From Rhizobium laguerreae (lineage in GTDB: Bacteria; Pseudomonadota; Alphaproteobacteria; Rhizobiales; Rhizobiaceae): a stretch of DNA of 64,000 bases. Of the stretch, positions 56,768 to 64,000 are shown piece by piece (position 1 is the stretch's first letter; each line of letters opens with the position of its first letter). The DNA lies in NCBI RefSeq assembly GCF_002008165.1, contig NZ_MRDM01000032.1, positions 62,001 through 126,000 on the forward strand, given 5' to 3'. A program made the position numbers and the translations under genes. The notes under the pieces were generated by a model that worked only from the letters and a program-made list of their open reading frames with translations, did not search any database and was not told where the DNA came from.

Positions 56768-57478
56768 ATGACGACACTCAGCCGTGGCCGGCAAAGACTG
56801 GCGCAACAGGTTATCGATCAGTTGCGGGCGCAAATCGAAACGGGGAAGCTGCGCGTCGGCGACCAGTTGCCGACCGAGCCGCAGCTTGAAGCGACATTCG
56901 GCGTCAGCCGCACCGTAGTGCGCGAGGCTATCGCCGATCTGAGGTCGGCAGGCTTCGTCAAGCCGATCCAGGGCAAAGGCGTCTTCGTCGCGGATCCGAA
57001 GGCGCATTCGGTCCTTTCTTTAACGCCGGTGGAAATCAAGAGCATTCCGGAAACCCTGGAATTGCTGGAATTTCGCATGGCCGCCGAGGGTGAAGCGGCG
57101 GCGATCGCCGCCTATCGCCGCACCGCCGAGCAGGAAGCTGCGATCCGCGAAGCCAACCGCAGAATGGCAAACCTTATCGAGACAGGACAGCAGACGGTGG
57201 AGGCGGATTATGCCTTCCACATGGCGATTGCTGCCGCCACGAACAATCGATTCTACGTTGCCGTCTTGCGCCAGTTCGGGCCGAAAGCCATCCCCCGCGG
57301 CCAATTTCCGACGCTTCCCGAGGCCAACGACCGTGACTATCTTCAGAAGGTTTATGCCGAACATGTCGAGATTCTGTCGGCGATCGCCGACCAGGATCCG
57401 GAGCGGGCGCGACAGGCAATGCGGGCGCATATGCTGGCCAGCCAGCGCCGTTATCGCATGCTCGCGGAGCAGCAATAG
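56768..57478 (+). CDS. FadR-subfamily (FCD) GntR regulator of the uronate locus
   Basis: The 236-residue regulator has a winged helix (LAQQVIDQLRAQIETGKLRV, LEATFGVSRTVVREAIADLR, residues about 10-75). The FCD domain follows (LLEFRMAAEGEAAAIAAYRR, ADYAFHMAIAAATNNRFYVA). It resembles ExuR/UxuR/KdgR-like GntR proteins, which sense hexuronates or their derivatives. GGGGGAG lies upstream of the ATG at 56768. It diverges from the importer and precedes the uxuA-like gene by 65 bases. Confidence 0.92.
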   Translation: MTTLSRGRQRLAQQVIDQLRAQIETGKLRVGDQLPTEPQLEATFGVSRTVVREAIADLRSAGFVKPIQGKGVFVADPKAHSVLSLTPVEIKSIPETLELLEFRMAAEGEAAAIAAYRRTAEQEAAIREANRRMANLIETGQQTVEADYAFHMAIAAATNNRFYVAVLRQFGPKAIPRGQFPTLPEANDRDYLQKVYAEHVEILSAIADQDPERARQAMRAHMLASQRRYRMLAEQQ

Positions 57479-57505
57479 GGCTCGACACTCTCAGACATTC
57501 ATATT

Positions 57506-57519
57506 ATGTCATATGACAT
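57506..57519. promoter_or_regulatory. Candidate GntR operator in front of the uxuA-like gene
   Basis: ATGTCATATGACAT is a perfect 14-base palindrome centred about 31 bases ahead of the uxuA-like start. Its arms match the ATGTCGT units upstream of the GntR gene. A site this close to the start fits a repressor. Confidence 0.65.
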
Positions 57520-57543
57520 TGTGTAATTTCGAAAGAGACTCAA

Positions 57544-58518
57544 ATGTATCTGGGAACACAGGTCGCAGCGCGGGACGACGACGATTATCGTATCTTCGCG
57601 CAACTGGGTGTGAAGCATATCAACGCCGACCCGCCGGGAAAGCCGAGCAGCTGGACGCTCTCCGATCTCGAACGTCATCGCGACAAGGTCGAAAGCTTCG
57701 GTCTGATCCTCGACATGATCCAGTTGCCGCTGCCCTCGCAGCCGATCGAGAAGGCTTCCTATCCCGATATCCTGCTTGCCGGCCCCGAGCGCGACAGACA
57801 GATCGACGCCGTCTGCAAGCTGATCGAGAATGCCGCCGCCGCCGGCATTCCTGCGGTGAAGTACAATCTCAACCTGATCGGCATTCCCCGTACGCCGGAT
57901 GAACCGGGACGCGGCGGATCGCTGAATGCGAGCTTCCGCTGGGACAAGACGGACCAGCAGGCCGAGCCCGGCCTTGCCGGCGTGCTTTCGGAAGACGAAA
58001 ACTGGGAGCGGATCGACTATTTCCTGGAACGCGTCGTTCCTGTCGCTGCAAGCAACCGCGTCCGGCTCGCCTGCCATCCGCACGATCCCTATACGCCGCC
58101 GGGTTATCGCGGCGTCACGCGGGTGCTAGGTACGGTAGAAGGCTTGAAGAAATTCGTGCTGATGCGCGAAAACCCGTATCACGGCCTCAATTTCTGCCAG
58201 GGTTCGATCGGCGAGATGCTGGAAAATCCCGGCGAGGAAATCGACGATGTCATCCGCTGGTTCGGCCAGCGCGGCAAGATCTTCAATGTTCACTTCCGCA
58301 ACATTCGCGGCGGCAAGCTGTCCTTCATGGAGACCTTCCCCGAAGAAGGCGACATGGACATGGTCCGCTCGGCCAGGATCTACAAGGAAGTGGGCTTCAA
58401 ATACATGCTGATGCCCGACCATGTGCCGACCGTCAGCGGCAAGGATCCAACCGCCACCGCATTTGCCTTCTGCTACGGCTATATCGCCGCACTTCTGCAA
58501 GTGCTCGAGAGCGAGTGA
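57544..58518 (+). CDS. uxuA: Mannonate dehydratase-like enzyme (compact UxuA)
   Basis: UxuA dehydrates D-mannonate to 2-keto-3-deoxygluconate in glucuronate breakdown. The 324-residue TIM-barrel protein keeps the UxuA metal and active-site segments: RLACHPHDPYTPPGY near residue 177, LNFCQGSIGEML, KIFNVHFRNIRG, GDMDMVRSARI and LMPDHVPTVSG. It is clearly shorter than the 394-residue E. coli enzyme and lacks much of the central insertion before the CHPHDP region, so its exact substrate may differ. It is followed by the KdgD-like gene after 32 bases. Confidence 0.82.
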   Translation: MYLGTQVAARDDDDYRIFAQLGVKHINADPPGKPSSWTLSDLERHRDKVESFGLILDMIQLPLPSQPIEKASYPDILLAGPERDRQIDAVCKLIENAAAAGIPAVKYNLNLIGIPRTPDEPGRGGSLNASFRWDKTDQQAEPGLAGVLSEDENWERIDYFLERVVPVAASNRVRLACHPHDPYTPPGYRGVTRVLGTVEGLKKFVLMRENPYHGLNFCQGSIGEMLENPGEEIDDVIRWFGQRGKIFNVHFRNIRGGKLSFMETFPEEGDMDMVRSARIYKEVGFKYMLMPDHVPTVSGKDPTATAFAFCYGYIAALLQVLESE

Positions 58519-58544
58519 GCCGGTTTTCAACACCTAAGAAATAG

Positions 58545-59477
<933 letters not shown>

Positions 59478-59493
59478 TATATCGCGGCAGTCG

Positions 59494-59515
59494 GCCGCCG
59501 GGGTGGCCCGGCGGC
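59494..59515 (+). terminator. Hairpin after kdgD
   Basis: Nine-base perfect stem GCCGCCGGG / CCCGGCGGC with a four-base loop, 17 bases after the kdgD stop. No T-run follows, so it is a probable but not classical terminator. Confidence 0.55.
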
Positions 59516-59632
59516 TGTCGGGTTCGCACCAACAACGGACATCGGCTCGGCTTGCATAGACGACCGCTATGGGGCCGGAAGCGGCGCGTCTGTTATCAGG
59601 GCGAGTTCATGCATTGCGCCGGATCTACACCA

Positions 59633-60631
59633 TCATCGATCCTGAATAGTTGTCGATTTGGCATTCATGGGCGCAAAACCAAACTGTGCCTTGAAGGCTC
59701 GGCTGAAGGCTGCTTCGGAATCATAGCCCACTTGCCTGGCGACCGACCCAACCTTGGCTTCAGGCTGGCGCATCAAGCCCAAGGCGAGCGTCAGCCGCCA
59801 GCGGCTGTGGTAGGAAAGTGGCGCTTCTTTCACCAATGCTGTAAATCGCGCCGCGAAGCCGGACCGGGACAGGCCCGCCACCCGAGCCAGATCGAGCACG
59901 GTCCAGCGCCGATAAGGTTCGTCGTGGATGGCCTTGAGCGCGCGGCTGATGCGCGCATCCCCGAGCGCTCCAAGCCAGCCGGCATTGCCGCCCCGCTCGA
60001 TCCGCACCCAGCTCCGCAGGATACTGATGACCAGCACGTCGATCAGCCGTGAAATCATGATGGACGCGCCGGGATACACCTCCTGGGCTTCCTTCATCAT
60101 GAAGTAGCCAAGGCCCTCGGCCCATCCGGCGGTCTCGCCGCTGGCTTTTGGAATGTGAATGACCGACGGCAGTGCCGATACGAGCCAGGGCACAGAAGCG
60201 CTTTCGAACCGAAAGGCTCCCGCGATAAGCTTGGTCTGTTGGCCGCCTCCGCCGTGGCAGACATTGAGTTTTTCCGCGGTAACCTGCGCCGCCATCAGGG
60301 CTGCCAAGTCAGCCTCAGTTTCACACTCGCCATCGCTCAAGCCGTGTCCAAGGCCTCGCGGCAGCATGATCAGATCGCCAATTGCCACCTGCAAGGCATG
60401 GCCCTGATCGTTCACAACCGTCAGGCCCCCTTCGAGCACGATGAAGAAATAAGCCGCTCCTGGATGAAAGTGTAGCGCCCATGGTTGGCTGAGCTCGACT
60501 GTAAAGACGATTTCGCCATGCAGGCTGACCATGGCCAAAATCTGGGAGAGCAGATCCACCCGAGAGGCGAGCATGATCGCATTTTTGGACGACGGAGCAT
60601 GCATTGCGGGGCTCGGGTCATGGTGATCCAT
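59633..60631 (-). CDS. AraC family transcriptional regulator with N-terminal cupin
   Basis: The 332-residue regulator has a cupin-type N-terminal domain (WALHFHPGAAYFFIVLEGGL, AIGDLIMLPRGLGHGL). A C-terminal double helix-turn-helix follows (WTVLDLARVAGLSRSGFAAR and VGSVARQVGYDSEAAFSRAF KAQFG region). It belongs to the AraC group usually paired with a divergent enzyme gene. Here that gene is the secreted alpha/beta hydrolase 166 bases away, the likely target. Confidence 0.92.
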   Translation of the reverse strand: MDHHDPSPAMHAPSSKNAIMLASRVDLLSQILAMVSLHGEIVFTVELSQPWALHFHPGAAYFFIVLEGGLTVVNDQGHALQVAIGDLIMLPRGLGHGLSDGECETEADLAALMAAQVTAEKLNVCHGGGGQQTKLIAGAFRFESASVPWLVSALPSVIHIPKASGETAGWAEGLGYFMMKEAQEVYPGASIMISRLIDVLVISILRSWVRIERGGNAGWLGALGDARISRALKAIHDEPYRRWTVLDLARVAGLSRSGFAARFTALVKEAPLSYHSRWRLTLALGLMRQPEAKVGSVARQVGYDSEAAFSRAFKAQFGFAPMNAKSTTIQDR

Positions 60632-60797
60632 CTCGGCAAGCCCTAATTTGGTTTTGTCTTCAACGAGGAATTATCTGGCAGTTCAAGTGTTTCCGCGAAG
60701 GCAAGGCCATCCTGGTCTTCCTGCCGTCGCGTAGCCGACAGCATTGCAGATTATCCGAATTAAGCAATCGCGCTGATGCGCCCTATAGGAGCTCCAA

Positions 60798-61568
60798 ATG
60801 AAATCTGTTCTTATGTCCGCCCTAATGCTGACGACCGCCATGCTTGGTGCTGCACCCGCATGGGCCCAGCCGGCTCTCCCGGATCAAACAATTAAGAATA
60901 TCGTTCTTGTCCACGGCGCCTTCGTCGACGAAACCAGTTGGGACGGCGTCGCTGCAATCCTGACCGCCAAGGGCTACAAGGTGACTGCGGTAAAGAACCC
61001 ATTGACCTCGCTTGCTGACGACGTCGCTGCCACCAATGCGGTGCTGGATGCGCAAAATGGCCCGGTTGTCCTGGTGGGGCATTCCTGGGGTGGCGTGGTG
61101 ATCGGCGAGGCGGGCGACAACGCCAAGGTGGCGTCACTCGTCTATGTCTCGGCCTTTGCGCCCGAGAAAGGTGAAACCATCACAGCATTGGCAGCCAGCG
61201 GCCCGGCAACTCCCGGAGCGGCGGCCATTCGGCCCGACGCAAAGGGTTACTTGACCATCGATCCTGCAGTATTCCCCAGTGCAGTGGCGGGCGACCTGCC
61301 CAAGAAGATCGGTGAACATCTGGCAGCGCACCAGATGCCGATCAACCACACTGCCTTCGATGCACCTGCAGAGGTCGCGGCATGGCACGACAAGCCAAGC
61401 TGGTACGTCCTGAGCTCCAAGGACCTCGTCCTTGATCCCCACGCACAGGCTTTCTTTGCCGAACGGATGAAGGCCAAGGTGACGACGGTCGAGGGTAGCC
61501 ACGCCTCGCTGGCCTCGCACGCCGAGGAAGTGGCTGCGGTCATAGAAGCGGCCGCAGGAGCAAAGTAG
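60798..61568 (+). CDS. Secreted alpha/beta hydrolase
   Basis: The 256-residue protein has a signal peptide (MKSVLMSALMLTTAMLGAAP, AWA) and the fold's oxyanion-side start IVLVHGAFVDETSWDGVAAI. The nucleophile elbow GHSWGG lies near residue 95, with a probable catalytic Asp in SSKDLVLDPHAQ and His in VEGSHASLASH. It resembles the salicylate-esterase/EstC-like group, usually of unknown substrate. AGGAG precedes the ATG. It is monocistronic with a strong hairpin after it. Confidence 0.9.
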   Translation: MKSVLMSALMLTTAMLGAAPAWAQPALPDQTIKNIVLVHGAFVDETSWDGVAAILTAKGYKVTAVKNPLTSLADDVAATNAVLDAQNGPVVLVGHSWGGVVIGEAGDNAKVASLVYVSAFAPEKGETITALAASGPATPGAAAIRPDAKGYLTIDPAVFPSAVAGDLPKKIGEHLAAHQMPINHTAFDAPAEVAAWHDKPSWYVLSSKDLVLDPHAQAFFAERMKAKVTTVEGSHASLASHAEEVAAVIEAAAGAK

Positions 61569-61579
61569 CCCTCGTCAAC

Positions 61580-61617
61580 CGATGCTATCGCCCGCCTAGC
61601 GGCGGTCGGTAGCATCG
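61580..61617 (+). terminator. Hairpin after the alpha/beta hydrolase gene
   Basis: CGATGCTA (61580-61587) pairs with TAGCATCG (61610-61617) and CCGCC with GGCGG inside around loop TAGC, 12 bases after the stop codon. No T-tract is present. Confidence 0.65.
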
Positions 61618-61739
61618 ATGTGCAAAGTTCCCGGTCGCAGGGGTCGCACTCGCAGCGCTGACCCCATATCACCGGCAACACTACTGCCCACGCGCCATGG
61701 CCTCGGACAGCGCCGCACTGGCAACCGCCGGATTAGGCC

Positions 61740-62240
61740 TCAGCCATCACGCCCCCTCACCGCCCACGAGGTGGTGTCGTGATCGGGGTGCTGGTTGTTG
61801 CTCTCCTTGATCGCCGCGGCCCAGTCGGCGCCGTTGTCTTCGGTCGCACCGGTATTTTCTATGCCCGTGATGGTATCGAACCATGCCACCATGTTCTCGG
61901 TGCAGGTATTGGCAAGCGGCGCGAAGGCGTGCGGATCGTCAAGCGAACCGATCATCAGGTTGGTGCGACCGTTTTCAAGGTGGTGGAAGAACAATGGCGT
62001 GCCGCAATTGGCGCAGAAGCCGCGCTCGACAAGCTCCGAGCTCTTCCAGATGCTCGGCTTGCCGCGTGTCCAGCTGAGCGCATCATCGGGCGCGGCGACG
62101 AGCGCGGCAAAGATGTTGCCCGAGGCTTTCTGACACATGCGGCAATGGCAGAGATGCGAATTGTCATGCATAGCGGTTGCGTGGTAGCGCACGGCGCCGC
62201 ACTGGCAGCCGCCGCTCACCTCCATCTCGATGCGTTTCAT
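61740..62240 (-). CDS. GFA family zinc-binding protein
   Basis: The 166-residue protein has the Mss4-like cysteine set: GGCQCGAVRYHA near the N-terminus, LCHCRMCQKASGNIF near residue 31, and FCANCGTPLFFHH near residue 75. A C-terminal extension of about 40 residues (from ATEDNGADWAAAIKESNNQH) is absent from the shorter family member at 42271. Function is unknown beyond probable zinc binding. GGAGGAG upstream supports the start. Confidence 0.9.
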   Translation of the reverse strand: MKRIEMEVSGGCQCGAVRYHATAMHDNSHLCHCRMCQKASGNIFAALVAAPDDALSWTRGKPSIWKSSELVERGFCANCGTPLFFHHLENGRTNLMIGSLDDPHAFAPLANTCTENMVAWFDTITGIENTGATEDNGADWAAAIKESNNQHPDHDTTSWAVRGRDG

Positions 62241-62535
62241 TTTTTCTCCTCCTTCAAGAGGCGGGTTTGGGCTTAATCTCTTTTAGATTTTCGTCTTTTG
62301 ATCGTCCAGCTCTTCCAGAGCGGATCCAGTTCCGGTGTTCGTGGGCGTGGTTTGCCAGACCAGATGGACCCGATCACGCCTTCTCGATCGTCTGCCCATA
62401 ACTTCCGCTTCAACCGCCGGTTAAGCGGTGGCAGAATCTCGCAGAGATTGTCGGCTGGGTCCGCAGTCGTGAAGTTCCGGCCGTTTTAAACCTCGAATAC
62501 TTTCGACATCGGCGGCCTCCTTCGGACTTGCCTTG

Positions 62536-63498
62536 CTAGATCACCATTTCGCGCAAATCGCGGATAATTCCGCCGGGGCCGGCCTCGGCTGCAGCGTCTA
62601 CGCCAATCTTCGTTAACCAGCACCACATGCTGACCCGGTGGAAAAGAGTGTAGAGCCGAAGCGCCCTTTCGGTGTCCCGGTGATCGACCGACCCGTAACC
62701 TTCCAAGATGGGCTGATAGCTGCGCGGGTCTTCATGTGCAGAGCAGAAAAGGGCCTTGGCCAAGTCGAAGAGCTTGTCCGCAGCGCGTGCGTTTTCGAAA
62801 TCGACAAGCCCGCTCAACTCAAGTCCGCCAGCCTTGCCACGCAACGCTAACACATTGCCCTGATGAAGATCGTCGTGGGCGAGGACTGCACCGTCGCTTG
62901 CGTCGAAAAGATCGAAGCTACCTTCGGCAAATCGTTGCAGACGACGTGCCAGCTCGGGATCGCCGCCGAGCTCGCGAAACCGCCGAAACACATCGTCAAA
63001 CGCTGCCGTCATGTAATCTGCGTTAGTGTGTACCGGTTTGTCGATGCCCTGGCCATGCACGTAGCCATACCCAGGCATCGGTACCGCATGAATGCGTCTT
63101 AGAAGCTCCCCCATCTGGCGATAGGCCTCTTTGATGTCAGGCTCGGCCATCCAGTGACGAAGCGAGCGGCCCGGCAGGTGCGTCAACAAGGAATAGCGTA
63201 GCGGCATAAGGGACCGCGATTCATCGACGCGCAGCCAGGTGGGAACCGGCAGCGTCAAATCTTCGAGCCAGCCCGCAACGAGCGCCTCCTTAGACGGTCC
63301 CCACTCGGGCTTGTCCGGATAAATCTTGAGAATCAGCGACCCATAATCGGAACTAGCAAGATCAATCCTGTAGACCTCAGTGCTGCCGCCCTCCAGCCGG
63401 GAGAAACCGCTGATGGCGAGATCGGGCTCAAGGTGTTGGATGAGCCGCAAAACAGTTTTGGCGTCCAGTTCGAAAGTCATCCTTCGTCTCTGTGCCAT
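62536..63498 (-). CDS. Phosphotransferase of the aminoglycoside phosphotransferase/choline kinase fold (APH family)
   Basis: The 320-residue protein has the kinase-like fold: LILKIYPDKPEWGPSKEALV with the ATP-site lysine, the catalytic loop VLAHDDLHQGNVLAL near residue 206, and the metal-binding SGLVDFENARAADKLFDLAK. Members phosphorylate aminoglycosides, choline, homoserine or sugars; nothing in the sequence or context points to antibiotic resistance. The start may be the ATG at 63498 or at 63480. It stands alone between gene-free stretches. Confidence 0.88.
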   Translation of the reverse strand: MAQRRRMTFELDAKTVLRLIQHLEPDLAISGFSRLEGGSTEVYRIDLASSDYGSLILKIYPDKPEWGPSKEALVAGWLEDLTLPVPTWLRVDESRSLMPLRYSLLTHLPGRSLRHWMAEPDIKEAYRQMGELLRRIHAVPMPGYGYVHGQGIDKPVHTNADYMTAAFDDVFRRFRELGGDPELARRLQRFAEGSFDLFDASDGAVLAHDDLHQGNVLALRGKAGGLELSGLVDFENARAADKLFDLAKALFCSAHEDPRSYQPILEGYGSVDHRDTERALRLYTLFHRVSMWCWLTKIGVDAAAEAGPGGIIRDLREMVI

Positions 63499-63821
63499 AG
63501 CATGCGACCCTGTTGTCGCGCTTTCGCCTAACGGGATAAAGCTCTCTGCATCTCACTATAATCACGGCAATTGGGCAATCCTGCGACCCTGAACGAAACG
63601 CCTCCCTTCCCACTGGTTACAGTATGAATGCGCAACAGGGCTCATCGCACTGCATTCAGCAGCCCGCTCTCGATGCTTAACTATCGGATCAGTTGAGGCG
63701 AAATAGTCCCGTCAAGAACTTCTTCACAGTGGCTTGGGCTGCCTCGGTCGCAGCTTTGTCGCGCCGCCAAACCATATAACTCCCCCAACTTGAGTCGCAT
63801 TTGCTCCAACGGCCGTTGCGC
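63499..63821. other. Gene-poor interval with a possible C-terminal gene remnant
   Basis: This 323-base stretch has no complete gene. On the minus strand a frame ending at a TGA at 63689-63691 reads SSWGSYMVWRRDKAATEAAQ and ends KKFLTGLFRLN, which has the look of a protein C-terminus, perhaps of a LysR-type regulator. It has no start and runs out of the same frame into the next gene's sequence. Identity is unsure. Confidence 0.3.
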
Positions 63822-64000
63822 CTACAGCGCCACGCCGGTGCCTCGGTCAAACACATGCACCTGGTCGCTGGTGATGCTCGCCTCGAAAACAGCGCCGTAA
63901 CGGGCGGGATATTCGCCGTCGACGATGGCGGTCACCTGTTGTCCGGCGAGATCGAAGACGACATGGGTCTGGGCACCTGTCGGTTCCACCAGCATCGTCC
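63822..64000 (-). CDS. C-terminal part of a sugar ABC transporter ATP-binding protein (UgpC/MalK type), cut by the window edge
   Basis: The last 58 residues before the TAG at 63822-63824 read MLVEPTGAQTHVVFDLAGQQ and continue to VHVFDRGTGVAL. This is the TOBE-domain end typical of MalK/UgpC ATPases (E-P-T-G-x-x-T-H/E motif and a terminal VHLFD-like strand). The start and ATPase core lie beyond position 64000, so the transporter's class cannot be refined. Confidence 0.8.
   Translation of the reverse strand, partial: TMLVEPTGAQTHVVFDLAGQQVTAIVDGEYPARYGAVFEASITSDQVHVFDRGTGVAL

Noticed and set aside
62241-62535. Short plus-strand open frames between the GFA and APH-fold genes
   Set aside because: No ribosome site, no recognisable protein sequence; treated as intergenic.
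62536-63498. Aminoglycoside resistance gene
   Set aside because: Only the general kinase fold is visible; no resistance-specific motif or mobile context supports it.

Overview
This window looks like chromosomal DNA of a Rhizobium species, probably the R. leguminosarum/R. etli group. The evidence is the glnB-glnA pair behind a sigma-54 type promoter, phosphatidylcholine synthase (pcs), an IalB-type secreted protein, many ABC importers for sugars, nucleosides, amino acids and peptides, high GC coding sequence, and several copies of short intergenic hairpin repeats of the kind scattered through rhizobial genomes. The species is inferred from gene content, not from a marker gene. No rRNA, tRNA, CRISPR array, transposase or integrase was seen.

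Positions 1-18,700 are core chromosome: nnr (metabolite repair), glnB-glnA (nitrogen control and glutamine synthesis), hspQ, an IalB-like protein, an orphan YejA-like binding protein with a FrnE/DsbA-like oxidoreductase, an OsmC protein, mfd with sdhE overlapping it, recG, a DUF502 membrane protein, and glmS and glmU for UDP-N-acetylglucosamine. Positions 18,800-29,200 hold two sugar/nucleoside importers on the minus strand: a complete YtfQRT/YjfF-type furanose transporter with its own FCD-GntR regulator, and a complete BMP-type nucleoside transporter. Positions 29,190-32,750 carry a quinone oxidoreductase, pcs, ferredoxin-NADP reductase and a second FCD-GntR regulator.

Positions about 32,890-38,880 form a block that differs from its flanks: parts are visibly more AT-rich, all genes run on the plus strand, and it encodes a LysR regulator, an Aap-like amino-acid binding protein, two permeases with no ATPase, and a PatB/MalY-type C-S lyase. 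A 15-codon ORF with a good ribosome binding site is cut off at its left edge. Beyond it lie a MacA/MacB-type export system (38,896-42,109), a GFA protein and a small unknown protein.

Positions 43,181-51,497 form a carbohydrate locus: a divergent LacI regulator faces an operon that starts with an 840-residue protein of unrecognised family, followed by a binding protein, two permeases and a UgpC/MsmK-type ATPase. Positions 51,518-59,477 form a uronate-type locus: a five-gene peptide-family ABC importer diverges from a GntR regulator, a compact UxuA-like dehydratase and a KdgD-like dehydratase, with similar operator-like sequences in front of both transcription units. The right end holds a cupin-AraC regulator divergent from a secreted alpha/beta hydrolase, a second GFA protein, an APH-fold kinase and the C-terminus of another sugar ABC ATPase cut by the window edge.
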